This document shows positions 24,172 to 33,604 of a DNA stretch of 64,000 nucleotides, piece by piece. Position numbers and translations under genes: made by a program. Source of the stretch: Pseudoalteromonas amylolytica (lineage in GTDB: Bacteria > Pseudomonadota > Gammaproteobacteria > Enterobacterales > Alteromonadaceae); NCBI RefSeq assembly GCF_001854605.1, contig NZ_MKJU01000007.1:1-64000 (forward strand), written 5' to 3'. Below the pieces are notes generated by a model that did no database searches, had not been told where the DNA came from, and saw only the letters and a list, made by a program, of their open reading frames with translations. How positions within the stretch are numbered: the stretch's first letter is position 1; each line of letters begins with the position of its first letter.

Positions 24172-24531
24172 TCACTTGTGCCAATCAAGCGTCAAAGAAA
24201 CAGAGTCTGCAAAGCGTAGAGCGTGAGGTTTATCCACCCTGACTTTGGCATAACTGACACTGTGATGACGATGGCATTCACTGAGCACGTCCGCGACCAG
24301 CTTTTCTAATAATAAAAAATGACCATCTTCGACTAGCTTAATTACCGCTTTGGTTACGGTCTTGTAGTTGAGCGCGTGGTCAACTTCATCGTGGTTAATA
24401 CACTCCGTGTCGGCGGGGTAGTGAATTTCAATATTTAACACCACATCTTGCTTTTTCTCTCGCTCTTCAGGGTTAAAGCCGATGAACGTACGCAGTCGCA
24501 GGTTAGTAATGTTAATAATGGCATTTTGCAT
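24172..24531 (-). CDS. folX: Dihydroneopterin triphosphate 2'-epimerase
   Basis: A 119-residue protein very close to E. coli FolX: RLRTFIGFNPEE, IHYPAD, ALNYKTVTKAVI, FLLLEKLVADVL and HALRFADSVSLTL. It epimerises dihydroneopterin triphosphate to the monapterin form. It belongs to the FolB fold family but the RLRTFIG and HALRFADS motifs favour FolX. It is the last gene of folM-folE-folX (10-base gap to folE), the pathway to tetrahydromonapterin, the cofactor used by phenylalanine hydroxylase in related bacteria. Confidence 0.93.
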   Translation of the reverse strand: MQNAIINITNLRLRTFIGFNPEEREKKQDVVLNIEIHYPADTECINHDEVDHALNYKTVTKAVIKLVEDGHFLLLEKLVADVLSECHRHHSVSYAKVRVDKPHALRFADSVSLTLDWHK

Positions 24532-24540
24532 AGCCTATCC

Positions 24541-25095
24541 TTAGTTTTTTACTAATTGCATGAACTCGTTGCGTGTCTTCGGATCCTCTCTGAAGTTGCC
24601 TAGCATCACCGATGTACGCATTTGCGAGTTTTGTTTTTCAACACCACGCATCATCATACACATATGTTTGGCCTCGACAATTACGCCAACACCTTTTGCT
24701 TGAGTAACTTGCTCAACAGCCTTTGCAATTTGGTGTGTTAGCTGTTCTTGAATTTGAAAGCGACGAGAGAACATATCAACGATACGTGCGAATTTAGATA
24801 AACCCAGTACTTTACCATCTGGAATATAGGCAATATGACAACGGCCAACAAAAGGCAACAGATGATGTTCACACATAGAATACAGTTCGATGTCCTGTAT
24901 CAATACCATATCGTCAGCATCTGAGGTGAACACCGCATTATTAGTGATATCTTCTAGTGTTTCACGATACCCTTTCGTTAAGTATTCCATGGCTTTAGCT
25001 GCGCGCTTTGGTGTTTCCAGCAATCCTTCACGATTGCTATCTTCGCCCACAGCTTCAATGATTTGCTTGTAACTGTCTTTTAGATTGTCGTGCAT
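24541..25095 (-). CDS. folE: GTP cyclohydrolase I
   Basis: Converts GTP to 7,8-dihydroneopterin triphosphate and formate, the first step of pterin synthesis. The 184-residue protein has the zinc and active-site motifs [20 protein letters not shown] and [21 protein letters not shown] (Cys and His ligands intact) and [20 protein letters not shown]. The length fits the short bacterial form. Here it feeds FolX and FolM as well as possibly folate. The 11-base gaps on both sides mark an operon. Confidence 0.97.
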   Translation of the reverse strand: MHDNLKDSYKQIIEAVGEDSNREGLLETPKRAAKAMEYLTKGYRETLEDITNNAVFTSDADDMVLIQDIELYSMCEHHLLPFVGRCHIAYIPDGKVLGLSKFARIVDMFSRRFQIQEQLTHQIAKAVEQVTQAKGVGVIVEAKHMCMMMRGVEKQNSQMRTSVMLGNFREDPKTRNEFMQLVKN

Positions 25096-25106
25096 AATAT
25101 TCTCTT

Positions 25107-25814
25107 CTATTTTAGGTGACGTCCACCATCTACAGGTAAACTCCGACCTGTGATGTAGTCACTATTGAGTAGCAGCTCAACACTACGAATGATTTCTTTA
25201 CAGCCTGGCTCTATGCCCATAAGGGACTTTTTGAGTGTTTTGGCTTTATATTCAGGTGTATCGTGCTGGTTAAAAATAATCAAACTCGGTGCGATAGCGT
25301 TCACTTTTATGTTAGGCGCATATTTGCTCGCAAAAGACTTGGTTAAGTTATCTAAGGCGGCTTTGCTGGCTGCATAAGCGATGTGCTTGGGGCTGCCTGT
25401 TTCCACGACATAATCCGTCAGGTGTATGATGTCTGCTACTGATTCAGATGCGAGCAGGAGGTCGGCAAGAGTCAAATTGAGCTGATAGGGTACTTTAGCG
25501 TGTATGCGCATCATGTTGTCGAACAACTGATTAAAATCAGGGTTGTTTGCTTCACAATCCCAACTTGATGCATTGTGTATAATGGCTCTTAAGCTATCGT
25601 AGTGCGCTCTTATCGTCATTTCGAGCCGAGTAAGCGCCTCGGCACCATCAAAGTCCACTTGTATACAATGCACGCCTTGTTCTTCCAGCGCATCAATCGC
25701 TGCGTACCGAGTTCGGTATGTCATCACGACAGGTTGGTTATTGGCAACAAAATGTTCAACTAGCGCAAGGCCAATCCTCTGTCCTGCACCAGTAATTAAT
25801 ATGGGAGCTGTCAT
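25107..25814 (-). CDS. folM: Dihydromonapterin reductase (short-chain dehydrogenase)
   Basis: A 235-residue SDR. The NADPH-binding loop [16 protein letters not shown] is at the N-terminus, NAS follows in IIHNASSWD, and the catalytic YxxxK is YAASKAAL; the C-terminus is [15 protein letters not shown]. The motif set and its place before folE and folX identify FolM, which reduces dihydromonapterin to tetrahydromonapterin. It is the first gene of the operon. A perfect ACGTAA-N3-TTACGT dyad (25858-25872) lies 44 bases upstream. Confidence 0.92.
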   Translation of the reverse strand: MTAPILITGAGQRIGLALVEHFVANNQPVVMTYRTRYAAIDALEEQGVHCIQVDFDGAEALTRLEMTIRAHYDSLRAIIHNASSWDCEANNPDFNQLFDNMMRIHAKVPYQLNLTLADLLLASESVADIIHLTDYVVETGSPKHIAYAASKAALDNLTKSFASKYAPNIKVNAIAPSLIIFNQHDTPEYKAKTLKKSLMGIEPGCKEIIRSVELLLNSDYITGRSLPVDGGRHLK

Positions 25815-25857
25815 TAAGACTGTTTATCCTCTGAAATATATCAATAAGTTAACTATA

Positions 25858-25872
25858 ACGTAATTTTTACGT
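25858..25872. promoter_or_regulatory. Candidate operator of the folM-folE-folX operon
   Basis: A perfect dyad ACGTAA-TTT-TTACGT lies upstream of folM. On the minus strand TATAGT, a possible -10, follows it closely, so a bound protein would cover the promoter. The regulator is unknown. Confidence 0.4.
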
Positions 25873-25961
25873 CATGTTTTGGTTTGTCGATCACTGGCAT
25901 TCAACGTTTATAAACTGCGAGTTTTTGAAGAGGTCATCACGTGAATGGTATTGGGGAAATG

Positions 25962-25986
25962 GCACAGTACACATGGTGTACTGTGC
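25962..25986 (-). terminator. Perfect hairpin downstream of nadE
   Basis: GCACAGTACAC (25962-25972) and its complement (25976-25986) form an 11-bp stem with a 3-base loop, 9 bases past the nadE stop. There is no T run, so it may need Rho or serve as a 3' stabiliser. Confidence 0.5.
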
Positions 25987-25995
25987 TAACGAACT

Positions 25996-26826
25996 TTAAT
26001 CGTAAACAGTTGGAATAGGCTGACGCTTATGCTGGGTACGTTGATAAATGGCAATCAACTTTTCCGCTACAGCATCATCCACATCTTTGCCTTCTAAGAA
26101 GTCATCTATCTGATCATAACTTAAACCTAGGGCTTCTTCGTCGGTTAGGCCCGGTCTATCGCATTCTAAGTCAGCGGTAGGCGCCTTTGTGACGAGTTCT
26201 ACAGGGGCTTTTAAATAGGCTGCCAAGGCGCGCACTTGACGTTTAGACAAGCCGAAAAGCGGTGCTAAATCACATGCGCCATCGCCAAACTTGGTGTAAA
26301 AGCCTGTAATATTTTCCGCACTATGATCTGTCCCTACCACCAACCCCTGAGTTAAGCCGGCGATTTCATATTGCGCGACCATGCGCTGACGTGCTTTTAC
26401 GTTGCCTTTGATAAAGTCGAGCGAAGTTTGTGAGGGAATATCTAGCTCTGCCGTTTGCATCGCTTGCATCGCTTGTTCATGCATAGCGTCTACTGCTGGT
26501 TTTATATTTACCGTCACACGCTGTGATGGTTGAATAAAATCTAATGCAAGTTGAGCTTCATCTTCATCCGCTTGAATACCATATGGCAAGCGCATAGCGA
26601 TAAATTGGTAGCTGTCAGTACTGTGTTCAGCATTTAGCTCGTCCACGGCTAGTTGGCACAATCTGCCACACGTAGATGAATCAACACCTCCACTGATCCC
26701 CAACACTAATGTCTGGCAGTGCGCTGACACCAAACGCTGTTTGATAAAGTTGACTCGACGCGTAATTTCAAAAGCCACATCTATGTGTGGTTGTACTTGC
26801 ATTTCTGCCATGATCGCTTGGCGCAT
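25996..26826 (-). CDS. nadE: NAD synthetase, ammonia-dependent
   Basis: Makes NAD from deamido-NAD, ATP and ammonia. The 276-residue protein has the PP-loop [17 protein letters not shown], the [10 protein letters not shown] motif, [25 protein letters not shown] and [17 protein letters not shown], all typical of the E. coli-type NadE without a glutaminase domain. GAGG precedes ATG 26826. The C-terminus ([11 protein letters not shown]) is complete. It lies 58 bases after yceH. Confidence 0.96.
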   Translation of the reverse strand: MRQAIMAEMQVQPHIDVAFEITRRVNFIKQRLVSAHCQTLVLGISGGVDSSTCGRLCQLAVDELNAEHSTDSYQFIAMRLPYGIQADEDEAQLALDFIQPSQRVTVNIKPAVDAMHEQAMQAMQTAELDIPSQTSLDFIKGNVKARQRMVAQYEIAGLTQGLVVGTDHSAENITGFYTKFGDGACDLAPLFGLSKRQVRALAAYLKAPVELVTKAPTADLECDRPGLTDEEALGLSYDQIDDFLEGKDVDDAVAEKLIAIYQRTQHKRQPIPTVYD

Positions 26827-26884
26827 TCTATGCTCCTCTTTGCCAATGCTATTTGGGGATATTATGTTTTTATTAGTGCCGAAT

Positions 26885-27511
26885 TTAAAGCCCTAAGTGC
26901 TGTTTGATTTCAGCTAACTCTCGCTTAAGTTGTTCAATCTCGCTCAGTAGGGAGTCTAACTCTGCATTTTCTAGCCGTTGAACTTCGCTTGTCGCCGTGT
27001 TTGCCGCGTATTGCTCTGTGTCTTGGAACAAGTGAATGAAACGACTTTCACGTTTGCCAGGCTCTCGCGCAAGCTTTTTCACATACCCTTGCGATTGCAA
27101 CTCTTCGAGTGCTTGTTCGACTTCACTGACTTGTTTAAATGTTGCTAGTCGAGCGCTACGAGTTCTAAGTTCACCGGGAGTTTGTGGGCCTCTGAGCAGC
27201 AATAGACAAATAATGGCGCTTTGTTGTTCACTAAATTGCAGGCGACTAAATTCGGTGTTGCAGAATCTATGGCTGTATTTATTTACTCGCCCAGACAACC
27301 CTTCATCGATCAGTACAATATGCTTTGTTTGTAACTGTTCTAATGCATCCAATACATCTGACTCATTTAGGCTCAGTACGGGGTCTCTATTGGACTTTTG
27401 ATTACAGGCGTTGGTTAATGCGTTAAGAGAAAGTGGGTAATGCTCTGGTGTGGTGCTTTGCTTTTCTAGCAGGCAGCCGACAATACGTTGCTCTATTTCG
27501 CTCAATTCCAT
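26885..27511 (-). CDS. yceH: DUF480 family protein, YceH-like
   Basis: A 208-residue protein of the UPF0502/YceH family: two winged-helix-like domains (residues 1-85 starting [20 protein letters not shown], and 95-170 with [19 protein letters not shown]) and a C-terminal coiled coil ([20 protein letters not shown]). The cellular role is not established. It lies 23 bases after the hybrid kinase gene and before nadE on the same strand, so the three may share a transcript. Confidence 0.93.
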   Translation of the reverse strand: MELSEIEQRIVGCLLEKQSTTPEHYPLSLNALTNACNQKSNRDPVLSLNESDVLDALEQLQTKHIVLIDEGLSGRVNKYSHRFCNTEFSRLQFSEQQSAIICLLLLRGPQTPGELRTRSARLATFKQVSEVEQALEELQSQGYVKKLAREPGKRESRFIHLFQDTEQYAANTATSEVQRLENAELDSLLSEIEQLKRELAEIKQHLGL

Positions 27512-27534
27512 GTTTTGACTCCAACATTTTTCTT

Positions 27535-30500
27535 CTACTGTACGCTATTGGCGAGGTTTTGTTTAGTGTTTGGGCTCCATTGCTGTAGCTTTTGTTCAAG
27601 TTCAGCAACCTTTATAGGCTTAGCAATGTAGTCATCCATACCAGCAGCAAGGCACTTTTCACGATCTCCCTGCATTGCATTGGCTGTAAGAGCAATGATA
27701 GGCGTGTTTTTATGCTGTTTACCGATACTGCCGTTACGTATTTGGTTCGTTGCTTGGTAGCCATTGAGCTCAGGCATTAAACAATCCATCAAAATAATAT
27801 CGTATGGTTCAGTTAATTGTTTTAGATGAGCGAGTGCTTGTTGACCATCTTCTTTACTGTCTGCATGGATGCCAAATCTTGCTAGCAGCTTTAATGCTAC
27901 GGCTTGGTTGACCTTGTTGTCTTCAACAAGCAATACGTTGAGGTGGCTCAAATCTTGTTGAGTGGGCATGGGATGGGGCTGTTCAGTCACTTTCAACTGA
28001 CACAGTTTTAGCATATCTGCGGGCGTTAGGGGCTTTAGTAGCATTAAGTCTGGTTTGAGCAGGCAAAGCGCTTCACCTTTATCTAAGCATTCGCTTAATA
28101 TGGCAAATCCAGTACACGTGGATTTGACCACCTGTTTGAACTGCTCGACTTGATTTTGATCGGCACAACTGAGCAACTCAGAGGCAACGACTATGGCGGG
28201 GCGACTCAAATGCTCTTGATTAATTACCTGAGTTGCTTGTGCTAAGGAAGTTGCATGATATAAGCGGATACCCCATGCTGAAAATAGGCTATGGTTACCT
28301 GCAAGCGATGGTAACTGCTCATCAATTACAACTAGGCCGTCACAGGTCGTGTATATGGGGAGTAGGGCTTTTGGTTCATAGAGTTCAATGTAAAAGCTAA
28401 AGGTACTGCCAACACCAACTTTGCTATATGCATTGAGCGACCCGCCAAGCAGCGAGCATAGTTGCTTGGCTATGGTTAAACCTAACCCTGTACCACCATA
28501 CTTTCGAGTAGTTGAGGGGTCGGCTTGGGTGAAAGAGTCAAAGATCTTTGTGAGTTGAGACTTACTAATGCCTACCCCTGTGTCTTCGATGTTGCACCAA
28601 AGCCGTGTATGTTGAGCTTGCTGCTCTGTGTAGCACGTTAAGGTGACCTTACCATCTTCTGTAAACTTAATGGCGTTACTCAATAAATTATTAAGTATTT
28701 GTTTTAGCCTGTGGGGATCTGTTTTGGCATATTGCACTTGCATGCCATGGGTGTCTAAAATCAATTCAGTATGTTGCTCGTGCGCGCGCGGTGCAAAATT
28801 GCTGATGCTTTCGCTCACCACTTGGACCAAATCGCACTCAGTTTTTTCTACGTCTAACTTACCCGCTTCAATTTTAGAAAAATCCAATATGTCATTGATA
28901 ATAGTTAATAAAGATTCGGCGGAGCTTTTGGCCAGCTGCAGATGATGCTGTTGAGATGGAGAGAGATTTGAGTGCATGACAACTTCTAGCATTCCTAGTA
29001 CGCCATTCATAGGGGTGCGGATCTCATGGCTCATGCTAGCGAGAAACTCCGCTTTCATTTTGGCGGATTGCTGCGCCAGTTCCTTTTCCATAACAGCTTG
29101 CTGTCTAGCTTGTTGCTGCTCTCGACTAGCAAATAGGCTACCCAATGTAGCGGCTACTGCTTTAATGAGCTTTTCGTCAGTTGCATCCCATTGTAAATGC
29201 GGGTGTTGGTACTCGGCACACAGTAAACCAATGGCGTGGCTTTTATACGAAATACTACACCCAAATATGGCGTTCACTTCGTATGGGCTCAAGTAATTGT
29301 CTTTTAGCTCCTTTGTACAACTGTGGGTATGCGCAAAATTGGCTTGAATCATCTCTTGTTTATATACAGCCTCGAATAATTCAGGTAACTGCTTTTTACG
29401 CCACGGAGGGAAGTACTGGAGGTTGTCACCGCTAGAGTCACTAAAGCTCATAGGAATAAGTTGGGTGCCATCAGCGTTGAGTAGCCAAATACTAGCACGT
29501 TGAGCATCCAAGCCTTCACAAATCACTTTAGTTGCTACTTTTTGTGCCGGTTCTAATTTCAGGTTGAGTACAGCCTCGTGGCTGCTGAGTTGAGCCAGCA
29601 ATTCATTATTCTTCGCAACTTTATTGCGCTCTATTTCCAGACATTTACGACCATGTATGTTTTGTACCGAGCCGTAAACTTGAGTTGTGTAGTTGCCGTT
29701 TCTGACAACTCGGCCTTTAAGTAACACCCAGCGCTCTTGACCTTTAGCGGTCTTTATTAACATCTCTTCTTCAAAGTCAACGCCTTGCTTTATCGCCTTG
29801 TCGAATGTATCTTGCATTAACCGCCTCGGTGCACCTGCGACAAAAAACTCTGTTGTGGCTATCCAAGAGGGTTGATAGTCATCAGGTACTTCGAAGATTT
29901 GTTTTGTGACTTCAGACCAGCTTATATTGCGGGTTTTTAAGTTAATGGTCCAAGCACCAACTTCTGCTAAAGCCCCCATACTGGTTAATGAATGTGCGTT
30001 GTCTTCAAGTTGTTTGAGTAAGCGATTAAAAAATAAAAATGCGCACATAAAGAGCAAAATAATGGTGAATAGTGCAAGTCTAAATGGCCATATTGTGGCA
30101 CTGTCTGGTCTCCAGCCCCCACGTGGATATACATAAAGCTTCCATTGACCTGATAACACATTTATCGTTAGAGAAAGTGGCTCTTCAAGCAATATATTAC
30201 TGTCACCATAGAAAAACTCGCCCTGCTCACCGAGGCCATCTTTGCCCTGCATTGCGATGATGTATTGCTGTGATAGGTCTTCAAGCCGAGCGAGTGAGAA
30301 GAGCTTTTGGGTATCTATCACTACTGAAATAAGGCCCCAAAATTTATTGTCTTTGTCCGAAACTGGTACGCGGGCAATCACCGCTTGCCCCCCTTGTACT
30401 AAATTTAACGGCCCAGACAGTACGATTTCACCAGAGTTCTTTGCCTTGAGCGCAGCGGTACTTTGTTCTGAGTGGGTGGTGTAATTTAACCCGATGGCTT

Positions 30501-30873
30501 TTTCGTTGCCCGCCAGTGGATAGATATATTGCAAGGTCATATCGGGTGCGGCACCTATATTGCGTAGCACACCGCTGGAGCGATACAGAGGTTCTGCAAT
30601 GCGCTCAAAAGAGGCTTGAGTCAGGCTCTCTTCACGTGTGATCGCAATGGCTAAACCTCTAACGAGCTGAATATTGGTGTTTAAGATCCCTTCAACTTGG
30701 GTACGATATACGTTGACCGTTTCGTAGGCTATGCTTTTTTCTTCTTGCATGAGACGGTTGTAGTTGACTGTGTCAACGTACCAACCTGAAATGATAATGG
30801 CACACAAAAAAAGCCAAAAACTGATTTTGATCGACTGCGTCTTCCTTGGTGCATTAGACAAATTTGCAAACAT
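27535..30873 (-). CDS. CHASE-PAS-GAF hybrid sensor histidine kinase
   Basis: A 1112-residue inner-membrane hybrid kinase. Domains: TM1 (18-35); periplasmic CHASE (about 65-250, RNIGAAPDMTLQYIYPL); TM2 (265-283); PAS (about 300-410); GAF (about 425-585); HisKA with His616 in SMSHEIRTPMNG; HATPase with NNLLSNAIKFTEDG, DTGVGIS and GGTGLGLTIAK; a degenerate receiver-like stretch (about 860-960); and a true receiver with VEDNKVNQA and the phospho-Asp in ILMDCLMPELNG. No HPt domain or nearby regulator is present, so the output partner is unknown. Confidence 0.94.
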   Translation of the reverse strand: MFANLSNAPRKTQSIKISFWLFLCAIIISGWYVDTVNYNRLMQEEKSIAYETVNVYRTQVEGILNTNIQLVRGLAIAITREESLTQASFERIAEPLYRSSGVLRNIGAAPDMTLQYIYPLAGNEKAIGLNYTTHSEQSTAALKAKNSGEIVLSGPLNLVQGGQAVIARVPVSDKDNKFWGLISVVIDTQKLFSLARLEDLSQQYIIAMQGKDGLGEQGEFFYGDSNILLEEPLSLTINVLSGQWKLYVYPRGGWRPDSATIWPFRLALFTIILLFMCAFLFFNRLLKQLEDNAHSLTSMGALAEVGAWTINLKTRNISWSEVTKQIFEVPDDYQPSWIATTEFFVAGAPRRLMQDTFDKAIKQGVDFEEEMLIKTAKGQERWVLLKGRVVRNGNYTTQVYGSVQNIHGRKCLEIERNKVAKNNELLAQLSSHEAVLNLKLEPAQKVATKVICEGLDAQRASIWLLNADGTQLIPMSFSDSSGDNLQYFPPWRKKQLPELFEAVYKQEMIQANFAHTHSCTKELKDNYLSPYEVNAIFGCSISYKSHAIGLLCAEYQHPHLQWDATDEKLIKAVAATLGSLFASREQQQARQQAVMEKELAQQSAKMKAEFLASMSHEIRTPMNGVLGMLEVVMHSNLSPSQQHHLQLAKSSAESLLTIINDILDFSKIEAGKLDVEKTECDLVQVVSESISNFAPRAHEQHTELILDTHGMQVQYAKTDPHRLKQILNNLLSNAIKFTEDGKVTLTCYTEQQAQHTRLWCNIEDTGVGISKSQLTKIFDSFTQADPSTTRKYGGTGLGLTIAKQLCSLLGGSLNAYSKVGVGSTFSFYIELYEPKALLPIYTTCDGLVVIDEQLPSLAGNHSLFSAWGIRLYHATSLAQATQVINQEHLSRPAIVVASELLSCADQNQVEQFKQVVKSTCTGFAILSECLDKGEALCLLKPDLMLLKPLTPADMLKLCQLKVTEQPHPMPTQQDLSHLNVLLVEDNKVNQAVALKLLARFGIHADSKEDGQQALAHLKQLTEPYDIILMDCLMPELNGYQATNQIRNGSIGKQHKNTPIIALTANAMQGDREKCLAAGMDDYIAKPIKVAELEQKLQQWSPNTKQNLANSVQ

Positions 30874-31032
30874 TGCTTATCGAGAGTTGCTGAGCGTTTT
30901 TTAACTATAGTCCACTGTGTGGTTGATCAAAAGGTTTGTTCTACAATAAAAAAATACGCAGAGAATGCTCCCATTTATGCTGGGTCAGCGAGCATAGAGC
31001 ACAAAGGCTTAGGGTGCCAAAACCGCACTAAA
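30874..31032. other. Spacer left of the MITE-like element
   Basis: This stretch contains the kinase promoter region and a loose ATGCTC ... GAGCAT inverted repeat (about 30964-30996). No gene was seen. Confidence 0.3.
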
Positions 31033-31231
31033 TAACCTGAACTGGGGATAAGCTACATGATACAGCACAGTACTTTATGCATATTTCTGCGTTGAATTCG
31101 CTAGTAATAGCGTGCTATTACGTACACGAACTCGCCTTGAACTACACAAAAATTACAGCACTGTATGCCTTCTTAGTTCAATGCATTGATTTAATTGGTT
31201 TTCACATGTCCATTATCCCGAGTTCAGGTTA
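31033..31231. mobile_element. MITE-like element with 19-bp inverted ends and TA flanks
   Basis: The left end TAACCTGAACTGGGGATAA (31033-31051) and the right end TTATCCCGAGTTCAGGTTA (31213-31231) are inverted repeats with one mismatch. Both ends finish with TA, as expected for a TA target duplication of the IS630/Tc1-mariner type. The 199-bp body has no coding frame, but holds a perfect 8-bp palindrome GTAATAGC-GT-GCTATTAC. It sits 78 bp before the penicillin acylase start and may alter its promoter. No related transposase lies in the window. Confidence 0.7.
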
Positions 31232-31309
31232 AATAGCAAATTATGTTAGGCAATTGTCACAATCAGCTGATTAAATGAAAAAACAGGCAAACTTAATTAG
31301 GAAAAGGAT

Positions 31310-33604
31310 ATGCTCAAGATACTAAAATGGCTACTAGCGCCACTGGTGATATTAGCGCTGGCTGCAACGGCAATGGTATATGGCTTACTCTCTTTGAGCC
31401 TACCTATGTTAGATGGTAAACAAACTAGCCGTGCAATTAGCGCTGATGTAAGCGTTGCTAGAGATAACTTAGGGCAGGCGGTAATCGAAGCACAAAATCG
31501 GCAAGATGTGGCCTATGGTTTAGGTTTTGCCCACGGGCAAGATCGTTTTTTTCAAATGGATTTATTGCGTCGTAATGCCGCGGGCGAATTAAGTGAGTTA
31601 TTTGGAGAAGCGGCGCTCAACCTTGATAAGCAAATGCGTTTTCATCAGTTTCGTGAACGTAGTGAGCAAATATACGCACAGCTGTCGCAATCGCACCAAG
31701 ATGTTTTAACCGCTTACACTCAGGGTGTAAATGATGGGCAAGCACAAGCGGGATTCAATACATTTGAATATTATTTAACAGGGGGGCAAGTCAGAGCATG
31801 GCAACCTGCTGATAGCCTTTTGGTGATCTTTGCTATGTATTTGGATTTGCAAGCGGGAAACTTTGAACGAGATGAGGCACTTATTCATATCGATAGCGTA
31901 TTTGGGGCAGATATGAAGGCTTTTCTCACTCAACCCAGCCGGTATCAGGCGGCACTAGATGGCTCTGAGCTGCCTGTAGGCGATGTGCCTATTCCAGCAT
32001 TAGAAGTGAGTAACGTGCCTGTAGTTGCTCGCCACATTGAGTCATTACCACATTATGGTAGTAATAATTGGGCTGTTACAGGCGCATTAACCATGACAAA
32101 CAAGGCCATGTTGTCTGACGATATGCACTTGGGGTTGAATGTGCCTGCAATATGGTATCGTGCCCAGCTAAACTACCAGTTTGAAGGTGAGAAAGTTCAA
32201 GTTACGGGAGTTTCATTACCTGGAGCGCCAGCGATCGTTGTGGGTACCAACAATAAAGTGGCGTGGGGCTTTACCAATGGGTATCTAGATGTGGCTGATT
32301 GGGTGGAGTTAGATGAGCGCACTAATACATGGAAAGAGATTGAAAAGATAGTGCTGCCCAATGGCGAGCTTCACCAATACGAATTGACAATGAGTGAATT
32401 TGGGCCAGTAAAAGTGTTTAATGGTAAGCAATATGCTTTGAGCTGGGTTGCGCATCAGTCATATGCTGTGAATTTAGACCTGCTTGAGTTTGAGCGCGTC
32501 AGAGACGTTAGTGAAGCGCTTGCTCAAGCCGCGGATGTGGGGATCCCTGTACAGAATTTAATGGTCGTTGATGACTCAGGGCAGGCGGGATGGCAGCCTA
32601 TGGGAGCCATTCCGAAGCGCAATGAACCTGCCGACCTAGCGGTGCGTGCAGCCGATTACCCCACAGGCTGGCAGCAAAATGAATCACAGCGTCCGTCAGT
32701 GGTGAATCCAGATGACGGCAGGTTGTGGAGCGCAAATGCGCGTGTCATGTCAGTGACCGATCATCAGCGCTTTGGCGATGGTGGGTATGCACTGGGTGCC
32801 AGAGCGCAGCAGATACGCGATCGCCTTCAGGGTAAGCAACCGTTCAATGAGCGTGACTTTAACCAATTGCAACAAGACAATGAGGCGTTGTTTTTAACGC
32901 CATGGCATGAACACCTAACACAATTATTGAATGCATCAGAGCAGAGCAAGCAGCAATACGCAGCTGATTTAAAGTATCTTGCAGCGTGGCAAGCCTGTGC
33001 TTGTGCAGAATCGGTGGGATATACTTTAGTTAAACACTTTCGAGCTGCGGTGATTGACGTTGCGCTAGCGCCAATAGAGGAAAAACTTCGGGCGCGAGAT
33101 AGTTCGTTGAGTAAAATAAAAAACTATTTAGAACCTGCGCTTTGGCAGCTACTTAAAGCGCAGCCAGGTAGTTGGTTAAATGGCCATAAAGATTGGACTG
33201 CGCTACAACTTGCGGCATACGAACGAGCAAAAGCATCCCTTACAGCATCACACGGCACTCAAATGGATGCGTGGCGCTGGGGGAATGTCAACGCGCTAAA
33301 CATTCGCCATCCGTTTAGCCAGCAACTGCCAATCTTAAGTGGTTTACTGGACATGCCACGTATGAGCGCATTTGGGGATACATTTATGCCTGCCGTACAA
33401 GGGCCGAGCTTTGGTGCATCACAACGTTTTATTGCTCAGCCGGGCGAGCTAGACAAGGCGATTATGACAATCGCTGGTGGCCAAAGTGGACACCCTTTAT
33501 CAGAGTTCTATCGTGCGGGGTTTGAAGCTTATGCAAACGGCGAGGCGACGCCCCTGTTACCCGGTGAATTTATACATCAACTAAAAATACAAGCATTGCG
33601 CTAG
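31310..33604 (+). CDS. Penicillin acylase-family amidohydrolase (S45 Ntn-hydrolase)
   Basis: A 764-residue Ntn-hydrolase precursor. Residues 1-30 are a signal or membrane anchor. The alpha part includes YGLGFAHGQDRFFQMD and RRNAAGELSELFGE. Autocleavage is expected before Ser251 in YGSNNWAVTG, which becomes the N-terminal nucleophile of the beta chain. Later motifs LPGAPAIVVGTNNKVAWGFT and GGQSGHPLSEFY are typical. Natural substrates in related marine bacteria include acyl-homoserine lactones, so quorum quenching is possible, but the sequence alone does not decide. AGGAAAAGG precedes the ATG. The stop overlaps the convergent cyclase gene by 4 bases. Confidence 0.93.
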   Translation: MLKILKWLLAPLVILALAATAMVYGLLSLSLPMLDGKQTSRAISADVSVARDNLGQAVIEAQNRQDVAYGLGFAHGQDRFFQMDLLRRNAAGELSELFGEAALNLDKQMRFHQFRERSEQIYAQLSQSHQDVLTAYTQGVNDGQAQAGFNTFEYYLTGGQVRAWQPADSLLVIFAMYLDLQAGNFERDEALIHIDSVFGADMKAFLTQPSRYQAALDGSELPVGDVPIPALEVSNVPVVARHIESLPHYGSNNWAVTGALTMTNKAMLSDDMHLGLNVPAIWYRAQLNYQFEGEKVQVTGVSLPGAPAIVVGTNNKVAWGFTNGYLDVADWVELDERTNTWKEIEKIVLPNGELHQYELTMSEFGPVKVFNGKQYALSWVAHQSYAVNLDLLEFERVRDVSEALAQAADVGIPVQNLMVVDDSGQAGWQPMGAIPKRNEPADLAVRAADYPTGWQQNESQRPSVVNPDDGRLWSANARVMSVTDHQRFGDGGYALGARAQQIRDRLQGKQPFNERDFNQLQQDNEALFLTPWHEHLTQLLNASEQSKQQYAADLKYLAAWQACACAESVGYTLVKHFRAAVIDVALAPIEEKLRARDSSLSKIKNYLEPALWQLLKAQPGSWLNGHKDWTALQLAAYERAKASLTASHGTQMDAWRWGNVNALNIRHPFSQQLPILSGLLDMPRMSAFGDTFMPAVQGPSFGASQRFIAQPGELDKAIMTIAGGQSGHPLSEFYRAGFEAYANGEATPLLPGEFIHQLKIQALR

